From: Polytrichum commune
Lineage: Eukaryota > Streptophyta > Polytrichopsida > Polytrichales > Polytrichaceae
Length of the DNA: 64,000 bases
Assembly (NCBI GenBank): GCA_950295325.1
Contig: OX485806.1
Span: 19,344,001 to 19,408,000, forward strand
Direction of reading: 5' to 3'
The notes under the pieces are model-generated. The model did no database searches, was not told where the DNA came from, and was given only the letters and a program-made list of their open reading frames with translations. The translations under genes and the position numbers were made by a program. Positions 11,541-22,930 of the stretch are shown in pieces. How positions within the stretch are numbered: the first letter of the stretch is position 1; each line of letters starts with the position of its first letter.

Positions 11541-12769
11541 ATCCACTTTTAAAAAAAATGTTTTTTTTAAAACAACAACAACAACAACACACAAGCCTCC
11601 TATAAGTTGACAGCCAATTCATTCCAATTGGACCCCACGAGATACATGCATGGTCTCTTATGTCATTCCGTATGCATGACAAAATAAAACCATTGATCGG
11701 TATCAATGTTATTGTTAGTCCACACATGCCATGTCACAAGGTTGGCGAGAGATGTGGACCCCACCTGATTCCACATCATGCATTAGGGTTGCATGGGCAA
11801 ACATGGGACCTCGTCTTTTGGTCATTGCCATATTGACCGGAGGGGAGTAGGTTAGGTTAGGGTTTGTGGGGATCTAGGTACATTCATCCATCATAAGTGA
11901 CAAAGCTTTGTAGGTTGAGGGTCGATTCATCTCTACTAAGGTAGCAAACCCTTATTCGACCCATTAAGCAATTTAGCATATTTACGGTTTAGATATGATA
12001 TGAGAAAAAGTTCTCCCACGTTGTGATTTAGAAATAAGAAGCAATGTATATTGTTTGGGGTTGTTTTTTTTCACAATAATGAGATTACATTCTGAGTAGA
12101 TAATGTCTTCGACCTATACTTGTGATATCAGCTACCCTGCTTCTGATCACCCACGTCTACCTCGACGCAAGGTTGTAATCAACTTTGGGTCTCATTGGCT
12201 TCCAAGTCATGGATAGATACGCGACCCTAGCTGGGGACCATGTCGTTTGATCATCACCATGGTGACTAGGAGGATGTAGTTTGGGCTTTGTGGGGCTATG
12301 TAAACTTATCTGTCATGGATGAAAAACACTCCAATACAAACCACCTTCCTATAAAGTTGAGGGCCAATTCATTCAAAGTAGACCCCACGAGACTAGTGCG
12401 GAGTCAATTATGCCATTTCTTCAATTGAAGTAGCTAAAATTGAGCTTTATATAGGGCATGGAACAACCCTCCGCGGCTTCACCTTGTCAATAGAGGAGTT
12501 TACCTAGACAACACAATTCTCTATGAGACGTAGGCTTAGCGGCATCTAGGTAACCATCACGAATAGAGAGAACCTCAATTAGCCAATAGTGAAGAGTAAA
12601 AAACTAAGATACCGTGCTATAGAATAGCTCTTTGTCCATTCACCTTCTCAATAAAAGGAAATGCATTGAAATTGATTTTAAAGTGCGCGAAGCCGAAAGG
12701 CTTGTGGGACTAAATGGACAAATTCACCTAGTAAGGCACACATGCCTATTTTCAACATAACAATAATAT
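11541..12769. other. Unassigned, partly repeated sequence
   Basis: Two diverged copies of a segment (near 11600 and 12350) share 'GCCAATTCATTC' followed by 'GACCCCACGAGA'. They lie among the partial repeats named for 10478-11189. No gene seen. Confidence 0.4.
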
Positions 12770-13085
12770 AGACACATATATTATTATGGTATGTGGTCTA
12801 GACATGGACCTAAACCCTAAACCAAGAAACACGTTTTTGAAAGAGGTTAGACCACGATCCCAAACTATGTTGACTTTTCTATGCTCAATAATCAACATAA
12901 TTGAGGGGAGAGGGGGACATGTAAGACCACTTAAAGGACACAAGAATGTTTGCTTTGATAATGAGCTCCATGAATCATAAGGCAAATGGCTAAGGGCACG
13001 ATTTGGATTTGCTGGTCATCATCTTGCACTAATTTCGTGTTTCGTATCATAGAAGAAGTGGGTGTAGAAAGACAAGTACCTGGAT
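12770..13085. repeat. Diverged dispersed repeat, copy 3 of 3
   Basis: It shares 'ATTTGGATTTGCTGGTCATC' and 'GTGTTTCGTATCATAGAAGA' with the copy at 3290-3670 and the matching part of 11190-11540. No coding capacity. Confidence 0.45.
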
Positions 13086-13799
13086 TAGGGATTTCTACCT
13101 TTATGGTAGACTTACCGATTTTTACCCCCCCCCCCCAATCTTAGTACATATAGTTCCCTAAAGCCGTGAAGTTCCACACATGTACTCGTCCTTTTTTTAA
13201 CTCGATGGAAAAAGTTGTGAAGAATCACACATGTAGCCTTCACATTCGGGCATGATGGAAAAAGTAAGTTAAAAGGGCACGGATTCGGGTTCCTAGGAAA
13301 GGACACTAACTGTACTCACATTCTCTCTCTCTCTCTCTCTCTCTCCCCCCTCCCAATTATCGGAAATAGATCAACCAATGCGTAAATAAGGATTGGAAGC
13401 CTTTGAAAATTTATGGTAATTTCAAAAATTGGGAATCAATTATGATATTTTTTTTCTCATAAAAACATAGTGATATCAATTTCCAGACCTTTGTGAAAAA
13501 TCATCGCACTTATGCGAAATTGCTTACGGCCAACGAAAACGGGTCTATCTACCTTATACCCCACAAACTGAAAGAAATGAACATGAGATGAGACAACACA
13601 TTCATCCATCAAGTGCAACATGTTTCATTCATCCGCTTCGTCGTGGACCAGGGCCAGGCAGTTGCAGCTGCAGTTTGTTGTCTGCGGGGACACTCTTTCA
13701 GGGACAGAGCTACAAAAGCCTGTCCTTGAAGGCTGTCCCCGAAGGCATTGAGGGCCAGACGTGAGAGACTTGTGTGGAAGGCACGTCGATGCCACACTT
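13086..13799. other. Unassigned, with simple repeats and a GC-rich patch
   Basis: It contains a C-tract (about 13126-13136), a (TC)n run (about 13322-13346) and a GC-rich patch at 13620-13790, with CTGTCCTTGAAGG and CTGTCCCCGAAGG in direct repeat. I assign no function. Confidence 0.4.
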
Positions 13800-13900
13800 A
13801 TTAAATGCAATGTATCCTAAGGCTTGATAAATGCAATGTATACTAAGGCTTGTTAAATGCAATGTATACTAAGGCTTGTTAAATGCAATGTATCCTAAGG
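13800..13900 (+). repeat. 26-bp tandem repeat, about 3.9 copies
   Basis: The unit is TAAATGCAATGTATACTAAG followed by GCTTGT, with few differences between units (ATACT versus ATCCT). Low divergence suggests recent slippage or unequal exchange. Confidence 0.9.
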
Positions 13901-13940
13901 TAGGTAGATATGGGTCTTAAATGGTTACTCTTTCGAACTA

Positions 13941-14711
13941 CAGTCTAACCTCATCATTAATATGACACTTGTTTATACGACACCTTAGATATCACGACAC
14001 ATTTTTGCAACACAACACTTTTAGTCCAAAACTCCCTTTTTAATACAACTTCGACACTCGATAATGCGACATTGAGAATCTCCATTTTGTCATATTAAAG
14101 AGGTAGTTAATGTTAAGATTCTTTTCATCTATGTTATCTGCATCTAAAATGCATCCATTTTCATTTGGGAACTACTTGGGAACTTCACTTATCATTGGGA
14201 ACTTAACGATGATTAGGGTTGCTAGTGTAGAGTGGACGTGGTTAGGGTTAGAGTGGCCTCCTGCCTAGTAAGTATGTTGCCTTGTACATATGTGATTTAG
14301 AATCACATGTATCTTGATGCTAAACGGCATGCATCATTGTTGTCTAGTTTCTTATTAGAGAACCCTTTATATTTTGGTGTTAATGTAATTATTAGTTTTC
14401 AAAAGTGTGTAGGGTATTTAGATAAGATGACAGTTGCTAACTTGGGTAGGCAACGCCAAAGATCTTTGGACTCTTATTTCAAGAGTTCTTGAGAATATTT
14501 GTATTTGTTTGGAGTTACAAGTTATTATTTCATACCATCTATATTGCTTAAACTCGTTGTATATAATTTAAAGCTCATATTACTTATTTTTTCGTATTCC
14601 CACAATAATACGACAACTTTACACCGTTTGTCATATTAATGAGAAGACGACACCTCAATAATACGATTTTTTTGTGTGTTTCCAAATGTGTCATGCTAAA
14701 GAGGGAGAACA
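13941..14711 (+). mobile_element. pogo/Tigger-like transposon relic
   Basis: The left end, CAGTCTAACCTCATCATTAA, sits directly after TA and is followed by repeated ATACGACAC/ATGCGACA-like blocks. The right part (14590-14710) has the complementary style of blocks (AATACGACAA, GTGTCATGCTAAAGAGG). A short frame inside ends like a pogo-group transposase. The element is far too short for an autonomous copy (transposases there have roughly 500 residues), so it is internally deleted. The right boundary is approximate because that terminus is decayed. Confidence 0.55.
14307..14492 (+). pseudogene. C-terminal remnant of a pogo/Tigger-like transposase
   Basis: A 61-residue frame ends 'RQRQRSLDSYFKSS', matching the usual end of Tigger/pogo/jerky transposases, where an LDSFF- or LDSYF-type motif closes the protein. 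The preceding residues show no catalytic motif, and the ATG at 14307 is only the first one in the frame. It is meaningful only because terminal repeats of the same superfamily style surround it. Confidence 0.5.
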
Positions 14712-16096
14712 TTAGCCCATTTCTTGTGGGATAAGAAAACTCACGATTAATCGAGGATGTAGCCGATTTCCTCATATTTTTTTGGAGTTCATATAAGTAT
14801 CTTCATCATCAAAGTGAAGATTTTTGCACTCACTAATTGGTCATATAGGTCCTCCCAATTCATGTTAAACTTAAAATAGTCACCATTTGTTTTAGAAAAC
14901 ATGTATCTTTTTAGTGCCCATTCTTAGATCCACATTTATCCAACACTCAAATATGGTGTGAACCGAAGATAAGCAATTGAATTAGGGCAGATTTGTGTCC
15001 ACTTAATCTTGAACCCTAAACACACTCAAGGCCTTCCGAAGACCTTGAGTGGAATACACAACATTCGGGGCATAAGATGGAATGGATAAATACATTGGTG
15101 AATTATTGTCATGTTGCATATGATGGTGAGATCGTATTACATGTTCATGATGTTTTTATTTGGTGAGGTAAAACAAGTGGCCTACAAGGTCCGTGTGTAT
15201 GTTGTTTTGTATGTAATGGTTGAAGATTGGGTGGATGCATATTATTTGTGCACATCCATGGAACCATCAACAAATTTGACCCGACGTTTCCATAGTGGTT
15301 CCCACTAGAAGAATACGATGCCTATGCAACATGAACTCCTCAAACTTGTTAATTTTCTTCCCAAATCACTAGATGCGTAAACCTTCACCTCTAAGCTTGC
15401 GTGCATGTAAGTACCTTAAACCCTATATAAGATCATGAGAACATCGATCCATATATAGATTGACAATGCGTTGTTTTTTTATGGGTTTCAAATCTTGAAA
15501 TTCAACTCATTGTATTCACCAACAAAATATCCAACTGCCCTCATAATTGTTGAATCCCACATTTCTCCCTATGCACGAGCAATGAAAAACTCTACGGAAT
15601 ACAACAAGTAGCCGTGGTGTAAGGCTAGTGCGTTTAAAGGTTAAAAGACAAGGGGATAGTGTACATTTTCATGTCTGAAAATAACATTTATGTAAGTGCC
15701 TTTTGAGAATTGTCATAAAAAAAAGGGGCAAAACACCATCCAAAGGATCACATCCATACGGTTGATTTCTATTAAAATACTTATGATCCTCCCATTTTGA
15801 AATTTAGAAGCGCATATTTCAAAAATTCGTAATACTCACATCTCATGCTTTCGATGAGAATTTAAATGTGAATGACCATCCAAATGTATGTCGGATTTAG
15901 GCATGTCCACCGTATCTAAAGAAGCCATGATTGATCCCATAAAGTTGTGGAGGTAATCCGGAAATGTTATGAATAGTCATAGTCCAATTCTAGTGACCTA
16001 GAAGAAGGCCACATAGGTCCCCCCCCCCCCCATTTTATGTTCACTATTAAGGCCTACAACATTTCAAACATTTTGAGCATGAAATGCACTCTCTAT
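14712..16096. other. Unassigned spacer
   Basis: AT-rich, with no gene supported. A poly-C run lies at 16020-16030 just before the family 1 MITE. The small frame at 15111-15308 has no recognisable domain. Confidence 0.4.
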
Positions 16097-16099
16097 TAA

Positions 16100-16591
16100 A
16101 GGCCAGTTCACACACGAGACTGAGAACCCGTGACCATCGCATTTCAAGCACTCTCATTGGTGGAAAACGCCGAGCCGGTCCAAGTTCGCTTCACACTACG
16201 CTTGAGGTACCAACATGGTAAGTGAATGCAAGATGGATGTGAAGTCTACATGGATTCCTACATGACATCGAATGGATCATGTTTCATGATCACTGGATTT
16301 TTTTCAAAAACCATCTCTTGGAGATAGGCCTACCACAAAACTAGGAGACCATGGCACTCCAAACACTCACAACTGTTGATTTATTCTATTTGATCATGTG
16401 TGAGGACATGCATGAATAGAAATTCATTGAAATAGAATTTGGTTGAGGGCCCGATCACGTATGACTTCACACTACACTTGAGGGTCCGTGACCACACTAC
16501 AATCCATGATTTTGGAGGTGTCTTGGGACAATTTCTTTTGAGCTCTCACAATCTCATGGTCATGGCTCTTGGCTCGTGTGTGAAGTGACCC
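16100..16591 (+). mobile_element. MITE family 1 at the left edge of a segmental duplication
   Basis: It runs from AGGCCAGTTCACACACGAG to GTGTGAAGTGACCC and is flanked by TAA (16097-16099 and 16592-16594). It shares private variants with the copy at 24370 ('GAGGTACCAACATGGTAAG' and a shortened 'CACTGGATTTTTT'), and the right flanks of both copies match ('TAAGACACATGTCTTT'). The left flanks do not match. Confidence 0.88.
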
Positions 16592-17670
16592 TAAGACACA
16601 TGTCTTTATGGTGTCCTTTCTCAAATATGCACCTAACTCACGCACCATTTAAATATAGGTGTCCAATTAACAAGAGTAACTGAATTAGGCTCTCTCATAT
16701 CCGGATGTTGCCTATAATGGATATACGTTGACGGTTATCACTTTTGTGTGATCATTTTGTCCGGGATTAAGCATCTCTACCTAGTAGAGTAATGTGCCAC
16801 GTAGGCCAGTTCACCACTGATTATTACTATGGGATTTTGTAGAAGATTCAAAGATTCACGAAATGTTCTCAGAATTAGGCTAAGTTTTGAAATTTTGTAG
16901 AAAAATTGGAACTAGTGAAACTTAGATGTGGAAATCGAGTCATTATTCGTCGGCACTGTCTCGAGTGAACTGACAATGAACTAATTTCTAATAGGCATAA
17001 ATGGCCTCTTCTGATCATGGCCTCTTTTAAACCACCTTCATGTTGAGTTGGACGCACATGAACATATAGTGAAACAAATCACACACGTTGAGGCAATATC
17101 AACTGAGAAAACATGAGTGGGGTTGTAACCACATTTTTGTGCACCCTATTTCTATTGTATAAGTATGCGAGGTGTAAATCTCACCAAAAGAAGATGGGAC
17201 AAGTATGAATACACAAGGTTATGTGTGATCTTTGCACACGTGAATGTGGTGTTGTTTTTGGTGCAAAATTCTTTGTGCACAGGGTTGTTAAACTCAAGGC
17301 CACACACGGATGATATTTCCAATCCCAATAAAGAGTGCACTCCCCCCCCTTCTTTCTCCCAAAAAGAATTACAATCACTTAAACATTCAAGACGCACCAA
17401 CCGATTCACGCACATGATGGATCAAGCAAATCACACTTCATATTAAGGGGACACAAAAAGGGAGTCCTCCAAGTCGGCTCCTCCAAGGACCTCTCGTGAA
17501 CCGCTCTCGGAAAGAAGCACGCCCAAACATCCTCCGAACCCAACCAACAACAACTTCACACTACAAGCCGATGCCCATCTCTATGAAGCTATGCAAGATC
17601 CCTACAAAATGAAAATAGTCGGTGGAGAGCCTCGACTGCCAACATGTTGTAGGTGCAGTCGATTCGGTGA

Positions 17671-18006
17671 CTAAGGGAACGGGAACCTGGGGAAAGGGAA
17701 CCCAGGGAAGGAACCATTGATTGCGGGCAAGGTGATGTTTAAGCCTGGGAAGGTACTGCTGATTGGTCCCGCTCCTCCAAAAGGTCCCACTCCTCCAAAG
17801 GGTCCTGCTCCCCCGAAACCGCCGCCTCCAAAAGGTCCGAATCCTCCAAAACCGCCTCCAAAACCGCCGCCGCCAAAAGGTCCTCCAGGGCCCATTGGGA
17901 AGGGGCCGAACCTATTACCTTCAACGATTGATACGAGATTGACAATGACCAACATCAGAACTATGAACCAAGACATCTTAAGCAAGAGGCGTGCGCCGTT
18001 TGCCAT
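17671..18006 (-). CDS. Small secreted glycine-rich protein, copy 1
   Basis: The 111-residue product starts 'MANGARLLLKMS' and continues with a hydrophobic stretch to about residue 27 ending 'VSIVEG', a good signal peptide with likely cleavage near residue 30. The mature part is Gly/Phe/Pro rich: 'GPFPMGPGGPFGG', several PFGG and GFGG repeats, then two possible N-glycosylation sites (NIT, NGS) and a closing 'PGFPFPRFPFP'. It is probably extracellular or in the cell wall, as plant glycine-rich proteins with signal peptides often are, but no activity can be read. I chose the internal ATG at 18006 because the signal peptide starts there. A longer frame from 18075 would put 23 polar residues in front. 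A TATA box lies upstream. A second copy is at 47541-47909. Confidence 0.8.
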   Translation of the reverse strand: MANGARLLLKMSWFIVLMLVIVNLVSIVEGNRFGPFPMGPGGPFGGGGFGGGFGGFGPFGGGGFGGAGPFGGVGPFGGAGPISSTFPGLNITLPAINGSFPGFPFPRFPFP

Positions 18007-18072
18007 GATGAAGATACGTTGATGCTCCAAAGTATTGCCAAACTTTTGATTTAGACAAGAATCAGATTTGCA

Positions 18073-18255
18073 CAAACTTGTGATTTAGACAAATGATGAA
18101 ATAGATGGGAATTGGATTTGGACAAACTTGGAATTCGAACAAACTTGTGATTTAGACAAATGATGAAATAGATGGGAATTGGATTTGGACAAACTTGGAA
18201 TTCGAACAAACTTGTGATTTAGACAAACAATGAAATAGATGGGAATTGGATGTGT
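18073..18255 (-). repeat. 67-bp tandem repeat in the 5' leader of the glycine-rich gene
   Basis: Three units start at 18073, 18140 and 18207, each containing 'AACTTGTGATTTAGACAAA' and 'GAAATAGATGGGAATTGGAT'. They lie between the TATA box and the start codon, so mostly in the predicted 5' UTR. The duplicate gene at 47.5 kb has a single unit. Confidence 0.9.
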
Positions 18256-18260
18256 GTAGC

Positions 18261-18269
18261 CTATTTATA
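18261..18269 (-). promoter_or_regulatory. TATA box of glycine-rich gene copy 1
   Basis: TATAAATAG on the minus strand, 255 bp before the start codon, conserved with its flank at 48030-48038. Transcription would start near 18230. Confidence 0.65.
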
Positions 18270-18677
18270 CATATGTATTTAGCTTTTAGTTCCATAAAAG
18301 CTTTTGCTTTAACCAAAAGTAAAGGGCAACAAAAAGTGTCATTGTTCTTTTCCGTTTTCATTTCTTATTCACTTTTTCTTTATTATATTACATATGTGGA
18401 GATGAAAGTTTTGGGCCAACAAAGTAGTACTTTCATTGGATTTCTAATTAATTCTAATTCTAATGGTGTACATTTAGGGGGTGGACTCTTCATAACCACG
18501 TACGGACTAACGTGAGTGTAGAAAAGGGTATCATTTGGGTGGGGATTCGTGGTACTCAAGTAAAGTCATCCGGTAACAAAAATCGGACGAGTCCATCAAG
18601 AAGCTCGGATGGAGCTTACTTTAGTGAAATGCTTCCGAGTTGACATGTAAGACCTATTTTCTCCCTCATAGCTATTG

Positions 18678-19060
18678 TGGGCGGACATTAAGTTCTCCCA
18701 TACGAACTATGGGGGGTGTTAAATCCGGGCGGGGGTAGGCTCTAGGGAAATTTCTGAACCCGACCGAAAATTGCTGCCCGCCCCGCCCAACTTCAAAAAA
18801 AAATATTGCCCTTGCATTCTTGAAGGCTGCTTGACTACAATTCCCATATTGAGTGCACTTCGCCTTCAAGATCTAAAATCCAATATATATGTGCACTTCC
18901 AATCAATAAATAAGCATTTCATTGGGATTTCATTCCGGAAATGAAACCATCAATGAAGCACGTAATTAACTTGGAGCTCAAGTAAAATTACAAAATCCTC
19001 ATTAACATTGAGGTTATAATTTTCATGACTTACCATTTGAAATTGTCTTTGTCATTCTAA
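18678..19060 (-). repeat. GGGCGG-containing dispersed repeat, copy 1
   Basis: On the minus strand it matches 49085-49450 and 52690-53035, with shared segments 'CATATATATTGGATTTT', 'GGGCAACAATTTTCGG' and 'TTGCTTATTTA'. All three copies leave an open stretch reading similarly to 'FFEVGRGGQQFSVGF'. No gene is assigned, and the family is unknown. Confidence 0.75.
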
Positions 19061-20215
19061 AATGACACTTAAATTTAGTGTGGTGATTTAGTATGTATAT
19101 TTTATAATGTTTTAGTAATGCCGCCTACTTTCACAAGTATTTCACAAGTTAGATCTATTTCTCACGTCAAAACACTCACAAATTATTCCACAATTCTTCA
19201 CTTTGAGTCTAAAGAATGGATTTATTCTTATCTCCCTGGAAGAGGTTTGGGTTTAAGGTATGAACGCCTGTTGGCATGTGTACCCCTAACAATAGCACTG
19301 AGAACAATGTTTTCAAATTCACTAGGACAATTCCGCTTCGCAAAGTTTGTATGCAATGGTCTTAAAGACTATATGCAAGCATTCAGGAGCGTGTATAGCA
19401 TTAGTCAACAAAGTAGGGTAAGTTGGGTGCGTCATGGAATCAAGGGGGTCGTTGATGCCAAATCTTGCTATTTTAACATGTGGGGTTTATAGTGTTAAGT
19501 TGATGTCGTTGGAAGTGTTCAAGGCTATTGAGTAATGTTGTGTGAATGTAATCATCATGATAACACTTTCATATTGTTGCAATATGCTAGTATTCTATGC
19601 AGTCTATCTTATACTCAAGTACATTTGCAACGAGACTATCGATATGTATCTTCTTTTGCATGTTGCACCAGACTCTATGCATTAACTTATAGCACACCCA
19701 CACATGCTGGTGGGTGTGGCCAGTGATTGCCTCCCACCAACAGGATCACTTTGTGGGTACCTTTTAACAGTGCCAACGACTGAATGTAACAAACGGGATA
19801 TATAATCATTCGTAGGCCCCAACCCCACGACCAAAAATTATGTTGGGCTCATTGAACAAGAAAGACGACATCTTTTTCCTCAATGTGTTAGTTTTATTTA
19901 CTTTTATTTATTTATTGTAGTATCTAAGTTCTCAAAGCTACACCAAATATTGTATTTAATGTTACCAACTCTAAATGTCTTGTTCAAATACTAATTGTAA
20001 ACCGCCCGTGTAGTGTCATCAACACAAATGTAGACCTTACATTATTTGTCATTCCTTGTAAAAAAAACTTTTTGGGCATTATACATTTACAATGTTCCAA
20101 TTATTGTCCAACTACCAAGCAAATTTTCATCCAAATTTTAGTCATTTTATGACAATATTACATTCAAAAATGTTAAGATGCAAAAAAATTTAGACTTTCG
20201 ACAACTAACCAACTA
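19061..20215. other. Unassigned spacer with one 124-codon open frame
   Basis: A plus-strand frame at 19118-19492 (124 residues) has no signal peptide, repeat or motif that I recognise and no second copy in the window. I do not call it a gene. The rest is AT-rich with a short hairpin around 19693-19720. Confidence 0.35.
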
Positions 20216-20666
20216 ATTCAACTATTAGTTAACTAGTTGCCTTTCGTAACTATAGTTGTTCGCAATTTGATCTACCAAAAATTGTAGTTAACTATAGTTT
20301 TTCTAAATCTAGTAGTTGTTGTAGTTAAATTCAGTTTCCCAAACAATCTAGTTAAATGTAGTTATATATATATGGTTAGGCAAAGTTGAGCGCAACTTGT
20401 TCACGGAGTTATGTTGTAGTGTCATTAGTGTGTTATTTGTGTGGGTGGTGTACATGGAGCCCAACATTGTGAGTGATCGTATAAAGGCGTTTCTTGATGA
20501 TCTTCAGTGGGCCGAGCATACTAAAGACTGTCAAGTGAAGCAAATCAACAGGCGATTTTCTTCGCATATATAATAAACTTGAATTTTTTCTAGTAAACTA
20601 TAGTTGTTCTTGAATCTTGTCTTAATTTTTTTCTAATTAGCTATAGTTTTTCTCTAAAATGTATTT

Positions 20667-20832
20667 ACATAATATTGTTCAGATCCATAACAATGTTTGT
20701 GGGACTGACATTATTCCATAGAACATTCCCCACATTTAGAACATTTAGAGTGAATGTGGAGATATCCAAGAATATTCCATGAAATATTGTCGGTGCCACT
20801 AAACATTGTTATGGATCTGAATAATGTTATGG
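20667..20832. mobile_element. Palindromic MITE of about 165 bp, copy 1
   Basis: Nearly the whole element folds back on itself: 'TTCAGATCCATAACAATGTT' near the left end and its complement near the right, with arms of roughly 60 bp. The same hairpin is at 55950-56107 within block C, so it was present before the block duplicated. No clear target duplication. Confidence 0.7.
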
Positions 20833-21345
20833 AAAAAGATCTAGTTAACTAAAGTTAATTTGGCAGTTATCCTAGGTCTGATAAACTTCCAAGCAGTCAC
20901 ATGCAAATCCTATTCAATACCCACGAACTTCAGGTCACTGTGGAGTTCTGCACGAGATCCCAATTGACATTGGAACTTCATTTCCAGCTATGGTTCAGTT
21001 GGGATAAGCTAAAGCTACCTCGGAGGAAAATTTAAACCACGGACTTTAATTCAACAGTCTAAAAGTGGGTAGCACTCGCTCTGCACACTACTTGCATGAA
21101 TGGCGACGGAGAAAGGTGTGAGAAATGTGTTAGGAGTATTGGAGAGATATCGTCTGTGCAGTGAGAGATGGCATACATTTTCAAACAAATCAAAGTGGTT
21201 AATCGCTCGTAATAGCTTAATTATCATCTGCTGTCAGCAATGTCTTTGAGTCCATCTGCATTGCAGTAGGTGATAAGCAAAGGCCCTGGGATCTGCCCCT
21301 CATGAGGCACAGATTCGCTGTTCTTGCATCATCAAGATGTATTCT

Positions 21346-21624
21346 CTAGGACTTGCGCGTGGAAGTGGTCGCTGTGGTCGGTGTGGTCGCTGTCGTCGAC
21401 TTTGCAGATACCTGCGCGCTCACATTTTCTGCCTTGCTGATGGCATCTTGCTTCAACATTTCATTCGCAATTGCTTTTGCTTCCTGCACATCGCCGTCGT
21501 TCGACATCTTCAAACCGTACGAGTGCATGAAATTCTGCTGACCGCCATACTCCTTGTAGATAGAGTAACGTGTTGATTGTTTCCCGGTAGACGCTTTGCC
21601 AGACGAGGAGTCGGACGACGCCAT
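21346..21624 (-). CDS. Unrecognised small conserved protein, copy A (92 residues)
   Basis: The product begins 'MASSDSSSGKASTGKQ', has a conserved core 'SIYKEYGGQQNFMHSYGLK' followed by 'DVQEAKAIANEMLKQ', and ends with a Ser/Thr/Ala-rich tail closing in 'TRKS'. No signal peptide or membrane segment. I do not recognise a domain. The core is the same in the copies at 52071-52331 (86 residues) and 56623-56892 (89 residues). The tails differ by short ACC/GCG-type repeats. I start at the ATG at 21624 because a TATA box in the other copies places the more upstream ATG at or before the transcript start. This copy lacks the promoter interval found in B and C, so it may be silent. Confidence 0.65.
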   Translation of the reverse strand: MASSDSSSGKASTGKQSTRYSIYKEYGGQQNFMHSYGLKMSNDGDVQEAKAIANEMLKQDAISKAENVSAQVSAKSTTATTPTTATTSTRKS

Positions 21625-22930
21625 TCTGATTGTCTTCAGTGAGCTGTGCAAAAAAGGGAGTCATCCAGGTAAAAATATTTCAAGCGAAGCCTTACCTCGC
21701 GTCACAATCATGTTCCACACACCAAGTTCTTTACCAAGAACATGACAAAAGACACGAAGTTACCTCATATGTAGGGAAAAAGCAGGCGTCAATCAATGCA
21801 ACCCAAGACAAACACAGAATTCCGCCTAATTTCTTGAAATTTGCACAAAATCTTTCTTCACGTTACAGATTCTCTAAACTCTAGCACAGAAAGAGACACG
21901 CGAACACATGCAGAGGTTCTGATGTGAAGAAAACTAATGCTGGACAACTCGCAGGTATGGACAATTCCTTACCAATGGCACCACATGCAGATCTTCGACG
22001 GAAAGTTCAAAAAAAATGAACCCGACGATGAGAAAGAAGGCTCACACCAGGTTGCTCGGAGTCATCAAGTTAACAACCAGACACTGGTCAATGCAAACAA
22101 AGGTAAACACAACAATCCGCCAGGGCCTTTCTTTCTTCAAATTTTCACAATGCCTCCCTGAAAAATGGCCTTTAGTGCTCACAACTCCAGCACACAACCG
22201 TGCGGAATCAAGCAGGCGGTAAGCAATGCAAGCGAAGACATATACAAAAAATCTGATTGATTCCGCTAAATTCTTTAAATTTGCACATAATCCGTCTTCT
22301 CATCACTCTAACCTGCTAAGTCCTCTCAACTCTAGGACATAAAAGAGACACTAGAACACATGATACTCTGTGTGCAGAAATCTCAGCACACAAAATACGA
22401 CATCAACAAGGCATTAGGCAATACGACTAGATTATTCCACATCGTTGACTAGAAATTTGCATACCACTCTAAGCTCCAGGACTTAAAAGAGAAAATTTAA
22501 CGACTGATACTTCGTGTGAAGAGATCTCAGCCATAGAATTTCGTATTCAAATAGGCGTCAAGCAATGTAACCAAAGTAACACACATTTATTCGTTGCACA
22601 TATAATCTGTATCTTGGCATCACTCTTAAACTCCTAAATCCTCTCAACCCGAGGGAAAAAAATAGACACTCGAACACAGGATACTTTGTGTGACGAGATC
22701 TATGGAAAACCGCTAAGGAAGATGAAGAATGCACCTGTCGCGGCTAGTGAACGGCAAGTTTTGAGGCGGAGATGTGTGAGCAACACACCTGAGAGGAGAG
22801 GGCTTACTGTCTTATAAGGTGAGGTCGGGCAGGACGGGCAGGGGAGGGGAAAAGTTCGATACAGAAATCCCACCCGAAAACAGATACTATTTTAACTGCT
22901 TTCACACAAGCAGAAAGTTTGGTACGTAGC

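Larger units (their letters stand above)
16100..18677. repeat. Segmental duplication, copy 1 (uninterrupted)
   Basis: This block is repeated in the same orientation by 24370-24596 plus 35497-36010 plus 46751-48456. It contains the MITE, about 1 kb of flank and the glycine-rich protein gene. Similarity begins at the MITE terminus and ends at 'CTCATAGCTATTGTG', after which the copies diverge abruptly. Copy 1 shows the order before the insertions that split copy 2. Confidence 0.88.
20220..22930 (-). repeat. Duplicated block A carrying the small gene
   Basis: It matches 55127-58023 (block C, same orientation) and 50480-52690 (block B, opposite orientation). Contents in order: TAACTATAGTT-rich sequence, a hairpin MITE, the small gene, then about 1.2 kb of upstream sequence built from diverged units each with 'CAGGCGTCAATCAATGCAA'-like and 'AGAGACACGCGAACACATG'-like segments. 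Relative to B and C it lacks roughly 300 bp between 'GGGAGTCATC' and 'AAAATATTTCAAGCG', the interval that holds the promoter. Confidence 0.88.

Noticed and set aside
17717-18022. Proline/lysine-rich frame on the plus strand (and its twin at 47587-47925)
   Set aside because: It is the exact antisense of the glycine-rich secreted protein. The minus-strand product has a signal peptide and TATA box, and the plus frame has neither.
19118-19492. 124-codon frame as a host gene
   Set aside because: No signal peptide, domain, promoter or second copy. Its length is not unusual for chance in 64 kb.
20454-20573. Short frame starting MEPNIVSDRIKAFLDD, also present at 55736
   Set aside because: Both copies are open, but most differences between them change the amino acid, so there is no sign of protein constraint. 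No domain recognised.
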